A stretch of DNA of 64,000 nt from Bacteroidaceae bacterium (GCA_017650105.1 JAGCFO010000009.1:124001-188000); one strand, 5' to 3'; positions 15,984 to 26,119 are shown, numbered from the stretch's first letter. Translations and numbers: made by a program. Notes: a model not told the origin generated them from the sequence alone.

Positions 15984-17759
15984 ATGAAGAAAGAGATCAA
16001 ATTCAGCCTGGTGTACCGCGACATGTTCCAGTCGTCGGGTAAGTACCAGCCCCGCGCCGATCAGCTGGCGCGCATCGCTCCCGTCATCGTTGAGATGGGA
16101 TGCTTCGCACGTGTGGAAACCAACGGAGGAGCCTTCGAGCAAGTAAACCTGCTGTACGGCGAAAACCCCAACAAGGCCGTCCGCACCTTCACTGCCCCCC
16201 TCCACAAGGCAGGCATTCAGACTCACATGCTCGACCGAGGGCTCAACGCGCTGCGCATGAACCCCGTGCCCGCCGACGTGCGCCGACTCATGTACAAGGT
16301 GAAGAAAGCCCAGGGAACCGACATCACACGCATCTTCTGCGGACTGAACGACGTGCGCAACATCATCCCTTCCATCCACTATGCGAAGGAAGCCGGCATG
16401 ATTCCGCAGGCAACGCTCTGCATCACCTACTCGCCCGTACACACCGTTGAGTACTACTCCAGCATCGCCGACAAGCTCATCGAGGCAGGAGCCCCCGAAA
16501 TCTGCCTTAAAGATATGGCAGGCATCGGACGTCCCCACTTCCTGGGCCGTCTGGTGAAGGACATCAAGACCAAGCACCCCGAAGTCATCATACAATATCA
16601 CGGGCACAGCGGCCCGGGCCTCTCAATGGCAAGCATCCTCGAAGTGTGCGAGAACGGCGCCGACATCATCGACACAGCCATCGAGCCCCTCAGCTGGGGC
16701 AAGGTGCACCCCGACGTTATCTCCGTGCAGGCGATGCTGAAAGATGCCGGCTTCCAGGTGCCCGAAATCAATATGGACGCCTACATGAAGGCACGCAAAC
16801 TCACTCAGGAGTTCATCGACGACTTCCTGGGCTACTTCATGAATCCCGGCAACAAACTCATGAGCTCGCTCCTGCTCGGATGCGGGCTCCCCGGAGGCAT
16901 GATGGGCTCGATGATGGCAGACCTCACTGGCGTGATGCAAGCCATCAACATGAACCGCAAGAACAAAGGCCTCGAGCCTTACAGCGAGGACCAGCTCCTC
17001 GTGAAACTCTTCAACGAAGTGGCATTCGTTTGGCCTAAAGTCGGCTATCCCCCACTCGTTACCCCCTTCTCGCAATACACGAAGAACATCGCCCTCATGA
17101 ACCTGTTGTGCGAATCGATGGACAAGCCTCGCTACAGCATGATGGACGACGCCATCTGGGGAATGATTCTCGGCAAGAGCGGCAAGCTACCCGGGGAAGT
17201 GGCACCCGAAATCATCGAGCTTGCCAAAGAGCAGGGACGAGAGTTCACCGACGCCGATCCGCAGAGCTACTATCCCGACGAACTGGACCGTTTCCGCAAG
17301 GAGATGAAGGAAAACGGCTGGGACGAAGGCGAAGACGAGGAAGAACTCTTCGAGTTTGCTATGCACGAGCGCCAATACCGCGACTACAAGAGCGGAATCG
17401 CCAAGCAGCGCTTTGAGGCAGACCTCCAGAAAGCTAAAGATGAGGCTTTGGCAAAGAAAGGCTTCGACCCCGCCACAGTGGAACAGATGAAGCATGCTAT
17501 GTGCGATCCTATCGCAGCGCCTGAGAATGGGCAAGTGCTCTGGGAAGTATCCGTTGCAGGACCTTCCACCGAGCCGTTCGTGGGACGTCACTACAACGAG
17601 GGCGACTTGATCTGTCACATCTCCACTCCTTGGCACGAGATAGCCCCCGTGAAGGCAGGCCTCAGCGGCAAAGTTATCGAAGTAGCCGTCAAGCAGGGTG
17701 GAACAGTAAGAAAAGGCGATCCGCTCATCTGGATTGAGCGCGACAAAGAGAAGAAATAA
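15984..17759 (+). CDS. Pyruvate carboxylase subunit B / oxaloacetate decarboxylase alpha-like carboxyltransferase
   Basis: 591 residues from MKKEIKFSLVYRDMFQSSGKY. The TIM-barrel carboxyltransferase domain covers ~10-290: metal-binding Asp in YRDMFQS, the carbamylated-Lys motif ICLKDMAGIG and the His pair in YHGHSGPGL. The PYC/OADA helical domain follows (~300-500). The C-terminal ~75 residues look like a biotinyl domain, but the place of A-M-K-M is taken by S-T-P-W (EGDLICHISTPWHEIAPVKA), so the biotin-accepting lysine is missing. It would need a separate biotin carrier or act without one. First gene of the long plus-strand run; phoH starts 32 bp later. Confidence 0.85.
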   Translation: MKKEIKFSLVYRDMFQSSGKYQPRADQLARIAPVIVEMGCFARVETNGGAFEQVNLLYGENPNKAVRTFTAPLHKAGIQTHMLDRGLNALRMNPVPADVRRLMYKVKKAQGTDITRIFCGLNDVRNIIPSIHYAKEAGMIPQATLCITYSPVHTVEYYSSIADKLIEAGAPEICLKDMAGIGRPHFLGRLVKDIKTKHPEVIIQYHGHSGPGLSMASILEVCENGADIIDTAIEPLSWGKVHPDVISVQAMLKDAGFQVPEINMDAYMKARKLTQEFIDDFLGYFMNPGNKLMSSLLLGCGLPGGMMGSMMADLTGVMQAINMNRKNKGLEPYSEDQLLVKLFNEVAFVWPKVGYPPLVTPFSQYTKNIALMNLLCESMDKPRYSMMDDAIWGMILGKSGKLPGEVAPEIIELAKEQGREFTDADPQSYYPDELDRFRKEMKENGWDEGEDEEELFEFAMHERQYRDYKSGIAKQRFEADLQKAKDEALAKKGFDPATVEQMKHAMCDPIAAPENGQVLWEVSVAGPSTEPFVGRHYNEGDLICHISTPWHEIAPVKAGLSGKVIEVAVKQGGTVRKGDPLIWIERDKEKK

Positions 17760-17791
17760 CCCTTTCTCCAACGCTCAACGAACGTACGCTG

Positions 17792-18811
17792 ATGATAGAG
17801 AAACACATCATACTGGAAGATATTGACCCCGTAGTCTTCTATGGGGCCAATAACTGCCACATGCAGATGATAAAAGCCCTCTACCCCAAGCTGCGCATCA
17901 TCGCACGCGACAACGTTGTCAAGGTGATGGGCGAGGAGGAAGAGATAGCTAACTTCGAAAGGTTCATCTCTGAGGTGCAAGCTTGGTGCAGCAAATACAA
18001 CTCGCTGAAGGATGAGGTCATCCTCGACATTTTCAACGGGAACCGCCCCATCGTGGAGAAAGAGGGTGACGTTATCGTTTTCAGCATAAGCGGACGTCCC
18101 ATCACCCCACGCACCGAGAACCAGCTTCGTCTCGTCAAGGCATACGAAAACAGCGACATGGTGTTTGCCGAAGGCCCGGCAGGCTCAGGCAAGACCTATA
18201 CAGCCATTGCCCTCGCAGTTCGTGCACTCAAGAGCAAAGAGGTAAAAAAGATCGTCCTCTGTCGCCCCGCCGTAGAAGCAGGCGAGAAGCTTGGATTCCT
18301 TCCAGGCGACATGAGGGAAAAAATCGACCCCTACCTCCAGCCACTATACGACGCGCTCGAAGACATGATACCCGCTGCCAAACTGAAGGAATACATGGAG
18401 CTTAACATCATACAGATAGCTCCTTTAGCCTTCATGCGTGGGCGCACCCTCAACGATGCAGTAGTTATCCTTGATGAGGCACAAAACACCACCATCTCAC
18501 AAATCAAGATGTTCCTCACCCGAATGGGATGGAACACCAAGATGATTATCACCGGAGACCTCACTCAGATTGACCTTCCTAGCTCGCAACGCTCAGGACT
18601 GGCACATGCCCTTCACATCCTCGACGAGGTGGAGGGTATCAGCATCATTAAGCTGACAAAGAAGGACATCATACGGCACAAACTTGTAACTCGTGTCGTA
18701 GAAGCCTATGAGCACGACTTGCAACAGGAGCGAGCAGCAAAGGCTGCCTCTGGTGAATCCTCAACAGAAGAAAAAGAACAAGAAAAACGTACAACGATAA
18801 AAAACCGCTAA
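17792..18811 (+). CDS. phoH: PhoH-family ATPase
   Basis: 339 residues. An N-terminal KH-like segment (~20-100, [17 protein letters not shown]) precedes the PhoH NTPase: Walker [19 protein letters not shown], Walker [12 protein letters not shown] and sensor [20 protein letters not shown]. PhoH proteins are cytoplasmic ATPases linked to RNA metabolism; the exact role is unsettled. The end is charged and lysine/glutamate-rich. Two bp separate it from purC, so they are cotranscribed. Confidence 0.93.
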   Translation: MIEKHIILEDIDPVVFYGANNCHMQMIKALYPKLRIIARDNVVKVMGEEEEIANFERFISEVQAWCSKYNSLKDEVILDIFNGNRPIVEKEGDVIVFSISGRPITPRTENQLRLVKAYENSDMVFAEGPAGSGKTYTAIALAVRALKSKEVKKIVLCRPAVEAGEKLGFLPGDMREKIDPYLQPLYDALEDMIPAAKLKEYMELNIIQIAPLAFMRGRTLNDAVVILDEAQNTTISQIKMFLTRMGWNTKMIITGDLTQIDLPSSQRSGLAHALHILDEVEGISIIKLTKKDIIRHKLVTRVVEAYEHDLQQERAAKAASGESSTEEKEQEKRTTIKNR

Positions 18812-18813
18812 CA

Positions 18814-19758
18814 ATGGCATTAGTAAGAACCGACTTCCAATTTCCAAACCAGAAAAGCGTCTATCACGGAAAAGTACGCGACGTGTATGATATCAACGAC
18901 GACATCATGGTAATGGTTGCCACCGATCGCATTTCTGCTTTCGATGTAATTCTACCGAAAGGCATTCCTTTCAAAGGACAAGTACTGAACCAGATAGCTG
19001 CCAAGTTCCTTGATGCCACAGCTGACATTGTGCCTAATTGGAAACTGGCCACACCCGATCCTATGGTAACCGTAGGCCTCAAATGCGAAGGCTTCCGCGT
19101 GGAAATGATTATCCGTGGTTATCTGACAGGCAGCGCCTGGCGTGAATACAAAGCCGGTTGCCGCAACCTGTGTGGAGTTCCCCTCCCAGAGGGAATGAGG
19201 GAGAATGAAAAATTCCCCACTCCTATTATCACGCCTACCACCAAAGCCGAAGCAGGGCACGATGAGAACATATCTCGCGAAGAGATTATCGCTCAAGGCA
19301 TCGTAAGCAAGGAAGACTATGAACTGATGGAGAAATACACACGCGCTCTTTTCCAACGCGGTACCGAGATAGCCGCACAACGCGGACTTATCCTAGTTGA
19401 CACAAAATACGAGTTCGGAAAACGTGATGGTAAGGTTTACCTGATTGACGAGATTCACACTCCTGATTCGTCGCGTTATTTCTACTCCGAAGGCTACGAA
19501 GAACGCTTTGCCAAAGGTGAACCTCAGCGTCAACTATCTAAAGAGTTCGTTCGTCAGTGGCTAATCGACCACGGATTCATGGGACAAGCCGGGCAGCAAG
19601 TCCCAGAAATGACAGATGAATTCGTAGCAAGTGTTACCGATCGCTACATCGAATTATACGAGCATATAGTGGGAGAAAAGTTCAACAAGACAGAATGCTC
19701 CGACACAGCTGCTCGAATTGAAGCAAACATAAACAATTGGCTTTCACAGCATAAATGA
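18814..19758 (+). CDS. purC: SAICAR synthase (phosphoribosylaminoimidazole-succinocarboxamide synthase)
   Basis: 314 residues. GKVRDVYDI (ATP-binding lid), [13 protein letters not shown] and [15 protein letters not shown] are the family signatures. It joins aspartate to CAIR in step 8 of purine synthesis. It overlaps aroE by four bases. purM lies 2.3 kb further in the same run. Confidence 0.97.
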   Translation: MALVRTDFQFPNQKSVYHGKVRDVYDINDDIMVMVATDRISAFDVILPKGIPFKGQVLNQIAAKFLDATADIVPNWKLATPDPMVTVGLKCEGFRVEMIIRGYLTGSAWREYKAGCRNLCGVPLPEGMRENEKFPTPIITPTTKAEAGHDENISREEIIAQGIVSKEDYELMEKYTRALFQRGTEIAAQRGLILVDTKYEFGKRDGKVYLIDEIHTPDSSRYFYSEGYEERFAKGEPQRQLSKEFVRQWLIDHGFMGQAGQQVPEMTDEFVASVTDRYIELYEHIVGEKFNKTECSDTAARIEANINNWLSQHK

Positions 19759-20510
19759 GTATGGAACTCTACGGCATCATCGGAAAACCTTTAGTGCACT
19801 CATTCTCTCAAAAGTTCTTTACCGAATTCTTTGAGAGAACACATTACGATGCGCGCTACTTGCGTTTCGAACTGAGCCGAATAGACGAGTTTTCCACACT
19901 CATCGAAGAAAACCCCACGCTTGTTGGATTAAACGTTACGCTCCCCTATAAGCAACAGGTTATCCCTTATCTGCATCATCTCGATGACGCAGCAGCTGCC
20001 ATTGGTGCAGTGAACGTCATCAAAGTGAAGCACTCTGAAGGAAAGACCACCCTCACAGGGCATAACACAGACTACATTGGTTTTCTCCAGTCAATCAAAC
20101 CTCTGTTAACCGCGAGCCATCGAAGAGCCATCATTCTTGGAACAGGAGGTGCTTCGAAAGCCGTTAACTATGCCCTGCATCAGCTGGGGTTGGAAACAAC
20201 ATTTGTTTCACGCACTCCGTCAGAGGGTCAGTTGTCATATCCGCAGCTCACTGCCGACGTGATGAGAAGCTATTCTGTCATTGTCAACACCACGCCACTT
20301 GGCACCTTCCCTAACGTAGACACATGCGTTGACATTCCCTATTCCTTACTTAATAGTCAGTATCTCTGCTACGACGTTGTATATAATCCCGAAAAGACTC
20401 TCTTCCTTCAGAAATGTGAAGCACAAGGCGCAAGCATAAAGAACGGGCTTGAAATGCTTCATCTCCAGGCGGAAGCCGCATGGGAAATATGGAAAGACAA
20501 ATCTATATGA
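19755..20510 (+). CDS. aroE: Shikimate dehydrogenase
   Basis: 251 residues. Substrate motif [12 protein letters not shown], catalytic lysine in [12 protein letters not shown], and the NADP loop [15 protein letters not shown], followed by [10 protein letters not shown]. It reduces 3-dehydroshikimate in aromatic amino-acid synthesis. Its ATG overlaps the purC stop and its own stop overlaps the next ATG (ATGA at 20507), so translation is probably coupled. Confidence 0.96.
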   Translation: MSMELYGIIGKPLVHSFSQKFFTEFFERTHYDARYLRFELSRIDEFSTLIEENPTLVGLNVTLPYKQQVIPYLHHLDDAAAAIGAVNVIKVKHSEGKTTLTGHNTDYIGFLQSIKPLLTASHRRAIILGTGGASKAVNYALHQLGLETTFVSRTPSEGQLSYPQLTADVMRSYSVIVNTTPLGTFPNVDTCVDIPYSLLNSQYLCYDVVYNPEKTLFLQKCEAQGASIKNGLEMLHLQAEAAWEIWKDKSI

Positions 20511-21403
20511 AAAAGACCTTTGTACTCCTCCTCTTTCTATGGATGACACTTCTCACACAAGCTGTCACCTATACACCGTCCACCATTCCAATGGTGCATC
20601 TGCAAGACAGTACTCGATATGTTTGCAACCCAGAAGGGATTCTCTCACAAGCAGCATGCGATACCATCGACGCAATCTTCCGTACCATTGAAGATAGCAC
20701 AGGAGTGCAAACTGTTATCGCCGTAGTGAGCGACATCGATCCGCAAGACTGCTTCGAGTTTGCATACAATCTCTTCGAAACGGTCGGAGTTGGCCAGGAA
20801 GGAAAAGATAACGGACTCGTCATCTTACTGAGTACTTCAGAGAGGTGTATACAGTTCGTCACAGGATACGGACTTGAGGGAGTGATGCCCGACGCCATCT
20901 GCAAACGAATTCAAGAAAAGTATATGAATTCCTATTTTGCAAAGAACAAATGGGACGAAGGAATGGTGGAAGGCGCTCGAGCTGTCAAAAACCATCTTCT
21001 AAAAAGCGATTTGCAACGCGAAGACAATTCAGAAGGGGAAAAAGACTTGGGACTTCTCGTCTTCTTCCTGCTCTTCTGTACTCCTCTCGGGTTGGCCTTT
21101 GCAGCCATACGCCAGCGAAGGAAATGCCCTGAATGCGGAAAGCATAAACTTAAGTTTGTCAGCTCTGAAGTCCTGTACAAAACATCCAAAGGGCAAAAAA
21201 CGCGCTATCACTTCCAATGCACAAACTGTGGGCACGACCTTTATCGTGACATATATACCTCTTTTTCCGACAGTAATTCTTCAGGAGGAGTTAGTGGAGG
21301 TTTTGGAGGAGGAATCTTCGGAGGAGGTTTCTCAGGGGGCTTTGGAGGGGGCTCGTTCGGAGGAGGACACTCTGGAGGAGGAGGAGCTGGTTCTCGTTTC
21401 TAA
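20507..21403 (+). CDS. TPM-domain membrane protein with zinc-ribbon-like insert
   Basis: 298 residues from the ATG overlapping the aroE stop. Signal peptide [22 protein letters not shown] (YgcG-type) domain ~25-165, with DPQDCFEFAYNLFETVGVGQEGKDNGLVILLS; one transmembrane helix (LGLLVFFLLFCTPLGLAFAAI). After it come four cysteines, CPECGK...CTNCGHD, a likely zinc ribbon on the cytoplasmic side, and a glycine-rich tail (GGFGGG/GGHSGGGG). TPM proteins with this tail usually neighbour LemA, as here, and are linked to membrane stress or turnover. Confidence 0.88.
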   Translation: MKKTFVLLLFLWMTLLTQAVTYTPSTIPMVHLQDSTRYVCNPEGILSQAACDTIDAIFRTIEDSTGVQTVIAVVSDIDPQDCFEFAYNLFETVGVGQEGKDNGLVILLSTSERCIQFVTGYGLEGVMPDAICKRIQEKYMNSYFAKNKWDEGMVEGARAVKNHLLKSDLQREDNSEGEKDLGLLVFFLLFCTPLGLAFAAIRQRRKCPECGKHKLKFVSSEVLYKTSKGQKTRYHFQCTNCGHDLYRDIYTSFSDSNSSGGVSGGFGGGIFGGGFSGGFGGGSFGGGHSGGGGAGSRF

Positions 21404-21442
21404 TATCGTAACTATCATACAAACAATTAAAATAACAGCATT

Positions 21443-22024
21443 ATGAAAAGAAGCACTATTATCGTAATCGTCATCCTTGCTCTCCTTGTATTATGGGGTA
21501 TCAGCATCAATAACAGGATGGTCAGCCAAGAAGAGGGAGTCACAACCGCTTGGGCAAATGTAGAAAGCCAATATCAGCGTCGTGCAGACCTCATCCCCAA
21601 CCTTGTCAATACAGTCAAGGGCTATGCTGCTCACGAATCGGAAACCCTTCAGGCCGTTGTCAACGCTCGCGCCAAGGCAACATCCATCAGCGTTGATTCG
21701 CAGAACATGACTCCAGAGCAACTGAAAGAATTCCAGGAGGCTCAAAATCAAGTTACCGGAGCTTTGGGAAGACTCATTGCTGTAGCTGAATCTTACCCCG
21801 ACCTGAAAGCTAACGAAAACTTCAAGGAACTGCAGGCACAGCTCGAAGGCACAGAGAACCGCATTGCCACTGAACGTAAGAAGTACAACGAAGTAGTAAA
21901 AGCTTACAATACCTACATTCGAAAATTTCCCCAAAGCCTGTTTGCAAACGTTCTCGGCTTTGACAAGAAGCCCTACTTTGAGTCAGAAGAAGGCACAGAG
22001 AAGGCTCCTACTGTAGAATTCTAA
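21443..22024 (+). CDS. lemA: LemA family protein
   Basis: 193 residues. One N-terminal membrane anchor (IIVIVILALLVLWGI), then the LemA helical bundle with TTAWANVESQYQRRADLIPNLVNTVKGY and FPQSLFANVLGFDKKPYF. It lies 39 bp after the TPM gene, a common pairing. Function in bacteria is not well defined. Confidence 0.95.
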   Translation: MKRSTIIVIVILALLVLWGISINNRMVSQEEGVTTAWANVESQYQRRADLIPNLVNTVKGYAAHESETLQAVVNARAKATSISVDSQNMTPEQLKEFQEAQNQVTGALGRLIAVAESYPDLKANENFKELQAQLEGTENRIATERKKYNEVVKAYNTYIRKFPQSLFANVLGFDKKPYFESEEGTEKAPTVEF

Positions 22025-22048
22025 TCTTTCATTTAAGACGATATCACT

Positions 22049-23218
22049 TTGAAGGACAATCGTTACATACAGCGCGGTGTTTCGGCAGCCAAAGAGGATG
22101 TCCACAACGCAATCAAGGATATAGACAAAGGTCTTTTTCCGAAAGCCTTCTGCAAAATCATTCCTGATTGGCTCGGAGGTGATCCTGAATACTGCAATAT
22201 CATGCACGCCGACGGTGCTGGCACGAAGTCTTCTCTCGCTTACCTTTACTGGAAGGAGACGGGAGATTTATCTGTGTGGAAGGGTATTGCACAAGATGCT
22301 CTTATCATGAATATTGACGACCTACTCTGCGTAGGCGCTACAGACAATATTCTCGTATCATCTACCATAGGACGTAACAAACTGCTCATCCCTGGCGAAG
22401 TGATAAGTGCTATTATAAAAGGTACCGACGAATTGCTTGAGGAACTAAGAGAAATGGGCGTAGGTGTTTACGCCACAGGAGGTGAAACAGCAGATGTCGG
22501 AGACCTTGTGCGAACCATTATCGTCGACAGCACCGTAAGCTGCCGAATGGAACGCAAAGACATCGTCGACAATGCCAACATTGCTGCAGGAGACGTTATT
22601 GTCGGGCTCTCCTCATCGGGGCAGTCAACTTACGAAAAGCAGTATAATGGCGGTATGGGCAGCAACGGATTGACAAGTGCTCGGCATGACGTGTTCGCCA
22701 AATACCTTGCCCAGAAATACCCCGAAAGCTACGATCATGCTGTACCTGAAGAGCTTGTATACTCAGGAAGTTGGCATTTGACAGACCCTGTAGAAGGGAC
22801 TTCCACCGATGCCGGACATCTTGTCCTTTCTCCAACCCGCACCTACGCACCGATTGTCAAAGTTATATTGGAGAAGATGCGCCCTTACATTCATGGAATG
22901 ATACATTGCACAGGGGGAGCACAGACGAAGATTCTACATTTTGTCGACGATCTTTTGATTATCAAGGACAACATGTTCCCCATTCCACCTTTGTTCCAAG
23001 TCATTCAGAAGGAAAGCAACACAGACTGGGCAGAGATGTACAAAGTATTCAACATGGGACATCGTCTTGAAATCTATCTGCCAGCCGAACATGCACAGCA
23101 AGTCATCGACATTTCAAAGTCGTTCAACGTTGATGCGCAGATTATCGGTCACGCCGAAGCATTCGATCACAAAGAACTGATTATCCGTTCAGAAAAAGGA
23201 GAATTTATTTATAACTAA
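22049..23218 (+). CDS. purM: Phosphoribosylformylglycinamidine cyclo-ligase (AIR synthase)
   Basis: 389 residues, starting at TTG: the only usable start between the upstream in-frame stop (22034) and the conserved RYIQRGVSAAKEDV. Glycine/acid-rich ATP sites ADGAGTKSSLAYLYW and TGGETADVGDLV, and GLSSSGQSTYEKQYNGG are typical. It closes FGAM to AIR in purine synthesis. The protein is longer than the ~345 residues of E. coli PurM, which is normal for the Bacteroidales form. It ends 27 bp before gcvT. Confidence 0.92.
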   Translation: MKDNRYIQRGVSAAKEDVHNAIKDIDKGLFPKAFCKIIPDWLGGDPEYCNIMHADGAGTKSSLAYLYWKETGDLSVWKGIAQDALIMNIDDLLCVGATDNILVSSTIGRNKLLIPGEVISAIIKGTDELLEELREMGVGVYATGGETADVGDLVRTIIVDSTVSCRMERKDIVDNANIAAGDVIVGLSSSGQSTYEKQYNGGMGSNGLTSARHDVFAKYLAQKYPESYDHAVPEELVYSGSWHLTDPVEGTSTDAGHLVLSPTRTYAPIVKVILEKMRPYIHGMIHCTGGAQTKILHFVDDLLIIKDNMFPIPPLFQVIQKESNTDWAEMYKVFNMGHRLEIYLPAEHAQQVIDISKSFNVDAQIIGHAEAFDHKELIIRSEKGEFIYN

Positions 23219-23245
23219 AAAAAATTTTTGAAGAAAGAATAAATC

Positions 23246-24340
23246 ATGGAGGAGAACAAAAAAACATGTCTTTATGACAAACATTTAGCTTTAGGAGCAA
23301 AAATGAGTCCCTTCGGAGGATTTGATATGCCTATCGAGTACTCAAGCATCAAAGAAGAGCATATGTCTGTTCGGCATCATGCAGGAGTGTTCGATGTCAG
23401 CCATATGGGCGAGATTTTCGTTTCAGGTCCCGATGCTGAGAAGTTTGTAAATCACATCTTTACCAACGACATCACCGATGCCCCCTACGGAAAAATCTAT
23501 TACGGAATCATGTGCTACCCCGACGGAGGCAGCGTGGATGATTTGCTTGTATATAAAATGCAGGGTAACAACTATTTACTGGTTGTGAACGCAGCAAACA
23601 TCGATAAGAATGACGCGTGGATTCGCGAAAACAGCAAAAACTACGATGTTACAATCGATAATAAATCAGATGTTTATGGCCAAGTTGCCATTCAAGGTCC
23701 TGAGGCAGAGGAAAAAGTTGAACGGTTGCTCAATCTACAGGTAAAAGATCTAGCTTTCTATACATTCAAGGAGATTGAAATTGAAGGCGAAACTATTATC
23801 GTCAGCCGTACTGGATATACTGGGGAAGACGGATTCGAAATCTATGGTTCACACAAGTATATCAACAAAGTTTGGGATATCCTCATTGCCTCAGGCGAAG
23901 TGGCTCCTTGCGGACTTGGATGCAGAGACACCCTACGATTCGAAGTTGCACTTCCTCTCTACGGGCATGAACTGAGCGCCGAAATCAGCCCTCTTATGGC
24001 TGGACTTGGCATCTTTGTCAAACTCGACAAAGAAGAGTTTATCGGGAAAGAAGCACTTCAGTTGCAGAAAGCAGAAGGAGTGAAACAAAAAGTGGTAGGA
24101 ATCGAACTGAACGACAAAGCAATCCCACGAAATGGATATCCTGTGGAAGTAGATGGAAAAGAAATCGGTGTCGTAACAACTGGTTATCACGGACTTTCTG
24201 TTGACAAAAGCATTGCTATGGCTCTCATCGACGCTCAATATGCAACTCTCGGAACAGAAGTCGAAGTCCGCATCCGCAAAAAGACATTCCCCGGAACAGT
24301 TGTAAAAAAGAAATTTTACAACAAAAACTATAAAAAATAG
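23246..24340 (+). CDS. gcvT: Glycine cleavage system T protein (aminomethyltransferase)
   Basis: 364 residues. N-terminal folate-binding domain with KMSPFGGFDMPIEYSS, HAGVFDVSHMGEI and FTNDITD; later SRTGYTGEDGFEIYG and the C-terminal GYPVEVDGKEIGVVTTG. It transfers the methylene unit from lipoyl-GcvH to tetrahydrofolate. First gene of gcvT-gcvH-gcvPA-gcvPB. No glycine riboswitch fits in the 27-bp gap upstream. Confidence 0.97.
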   Translation: MEENKKTCLYDKHLALGAKMSPFGGFDMPIEYSSIKEEHMSVRHHAGVFDVSHMGEIFVSGPDAEKFVNHIFTNDITDAPYGKIYYGIMCYPDGGSVDDLLVYKMQGNNYLLVVNAANIDKNDAWIRENSKNYDVTIDNKSDVYGQVAIQGPEAEEKVERLLNLQVKDLAFYTFKEIEIEGETIIVSRTGYTGEDGFEIYGSHKYINKVWDILIASGEVAPCGLGCRDTLRFEVALPLYGHELSAEISPLMAGLGIFVKLDKEEFIGKEALQLQKAEGVKQKVVGIELNDKAIPRNGYPVEVDGKEIGVVTTGYHGLSVDKSIAMALIDAQYATLGTEVEVRIRKKTFPGTVVKKKFYNKNYKK

Positions 24341-24379
24341 CCCCCATCAGAATCACATAACCCTAAAAAACAAACAAAT

Positions 24380-24760
24380 ATGGCAACTGTAAAAGAAGGA
24401 TACAAGTATGCAGAAACCCACGAATGGGTAAAAGTAGAAGGAGAAATCGCTCTTATCGGCATCAGCGACTTTGCACAACATGAGTTGGGCGATGTAGTGT
24501 ATGTTGACTTTCCTGAGGTAGATGACGAAATCGCTAAAGGAGAAGAATTCGGAGCAGTAGAAAGCACGAAGGCTGCAAGTGATTTGATTGCACCTGTCAG
24601 CGGCACCGTCATTGAAGTAAACTCAGCACTCGATGATGCTCCAGAACTGATTAACCAGGCTCCTTTTGACAATTGGATGATTAAAGTTCAGCTCAGTGAC
24701 GCCAGCGAACTTGACGATTTAATGGATGCCGAGGCTTATAAGGCATTTTGTGGAGAATAA
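24380..24760 (+). CDS. gcvH: Glycine cleavage system H protein
   Basis: 126 residues. The lipoyl-accepting lysine lies in GAVESTKAASDLIAPVSG; YAETHEWVKVEGE and ISDFAQHELGDVVYVDFP are typical. It is the lipoyl carrier that shuttles between the P, T and L proteins. 39 bp after gcvT. Confidence 0.97.
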   Translation: MATVKEGYKYAETHEWVKVEGEIALIGISDFAQHELGDVVYVDFPEVDDEIAKGEEFGAVESTKAASDLIAPVSGTVIEVNSALDDAPELINQAPFDNWMIKVQLSDASELDDLMDAEAYKAFCGE

Positions 24761-24789
24761 CACGGACTTTTCCTACTCAATCCGGAAAG

Positions 24790-26115
24790 ATGAACCAACA
24801 CATCCCTCATACCAAAGAGGATATCCAACAGATGTTGGATAAAATCGGAATGAAAAGCCTGCAGGAACTTTATAGCGACGTTCCTGCCGACTTTTTATAT
24901 AAAGGAGAATTTGATCTCCCGAATGCTAAAAGCGAAGAGGAAATCCGACGTTTCTTCAAGCAAATGGCTTCTCAAAACACCCGTCTGACACCTTTCGTAG
25001 GGCAAGGATGGTACGACCATTATACTCCATCCTCTATTGTTGCCCTTACCTCACGCAGCGAGTTCTTGACAGCTTACACTCCCTATCAACCCGAGATAAG
25101 CCAAGGAACTCTCCGCTACATTTTTGAGTACCAGAGCATGATCTGTGAACTCACTGGCCTTGAGGTAAGCAATGCTTCTATGTACGACGGACCTACTGCC
25201 GCTGCTGAGGCAGCACGGATGGCTATCACTTCAGCTCGTAAAAAGGACACCATCCTCATCTCCTCCACCCTGCTTCCTCAAGTAAAGGAAGTCGTAAAAA
25301 CCTATGCTCGCTATGCAGGCACCTCTATTGTGGAGATTGCTGAGGAAGAGGGTGAGACCTCTTTAGCATCATTGAAAGAGGCTCTCTCAACCCATGCCGT
25401 TGCTGGAGCTATCGTGCCCACAACAAACTGCTATGGTATCATTGAGAATCATTCGGGATTTGCTGATGCCGTTCACGCGGTAAAGGCTCTTCTAATTGAA
25501 TATTGCGACCCATCAACTTTAGCCGTACTTAAGACTCCTGCAGAGTGGGGCGCAGATATCGCTGTGGGTGATGGACAAAGCCTAGGTATTCCTCTCTGTT
25601 TTGGAGGCCCCACACTTGGTTTCATGGCTTGCTCAAAAGAACATTTGCGCAAACTTCCAGGACGTATCGTTGGCGCAACTACAGACAAAGAAGGAAAACG
25701 TTGCTTCGTTCTCACACTCCAAGCTCGCGAGCAACACATACGCCGCGACAAAGCTACTAGCAACATCTGTTCCAACGAATCGCTTATGGCACTATGGGTT
25801 ACCATCTATCTCTCCATCATGGGCCCAGAGGGAATGAAAGAAGTGAACGAGAAAAGCTATGCTGGTGCTCATTATCTTTATGACGAACTTTTGCATACTG
25901 GGAAATTCGAGAAAGCTTATGACAAACCTTTCTTGAAAGAGTTTGTACTTCGTCCTTCCAAGGATATTGACATCGCTTCTTTACGCAAGAAGCTAGAAGA
26001 AGCTGGCATTTTTGCCGCGCGAGAGGTAAGAAAAGAATTAGTTACCTTCTGTGTGACGGAAAAACGCTCAAAAGAAGAGATTGACAATCTTATCAACATA
26101 ATTAAGGAGGCGTAG
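24790..26115 (+). CDS. gcvPA: Glycine dehydrogenase (decarboxylating) subunit 1
   Basis: 441 residues from MNQHIPHTKEDIQQML; an earlier in-frame ATG overlaps the gcvH end and is less likely. N-terminal half of the split P protein: FVGQGWYDHYTPSSIVAL, YQPEISQGTLRYIFEYQSM, and CFGGPTLGFMACS. It works with gcvPB as an alpha2beta2 enzyme that decarboxylates glycine. The split form is usual in Bacteroidetes and Firmicutes. Confidence 0.96.
   Translation: MNQHIPHTKEDIQQMLDKIGMKSLQELYSDVPADFLYKGEFDLPNAKSEEEIRRFFKQMASQNTRLTPFVGQGWYDHYTPSSIVALTSRSEFLTAYTPYQPEISQGTLRYIFEYQSMICELTGLEVSNASMYDGPTAAAEAARMAITSARKKDTILISSTLLPQVKEVVKTYARYAGTSIVEIAEEEGETSLASLKEALSTHAVAGAIVPTTNCYGIIENHSGFADAVHAVKALLIEYCDPSTLAVLKTPAEWGADIAVGDGQSLGIPLCFGGPTLGFMACSKEHLRKLPGRIVGATTDKEGKRCFVLTLQAREQHIRRDKATSNICSNESLMALWVTIYLSIMGPEGMKEVNEKSYAGAHYLYDELLHTGKFEKAYDKPFLKEFVLRPSKDIDIASLRKKLEEAGIFAAREVRKELVTFCVTEKRSKEEIDNLINIIKEA
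26104..26110 (+). promoter_or_regulatory. Strong Shine-Dalgarno of gcvPB
   Basis: AAGGAGG, nine bases before the gcvPB ATG and inside the end of gcvPA. A full-length match is rare in this window, where most genes have only AT-rich sequence before the start. Confidence 0.6.
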
Positions 26116-26119
26116 CAGT

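Noticed and set aside
23219..23245. Glycine riboswitch before gcvT
   Set aside because: The gap is only 27 bp and lacks the conserved aptamer elements.
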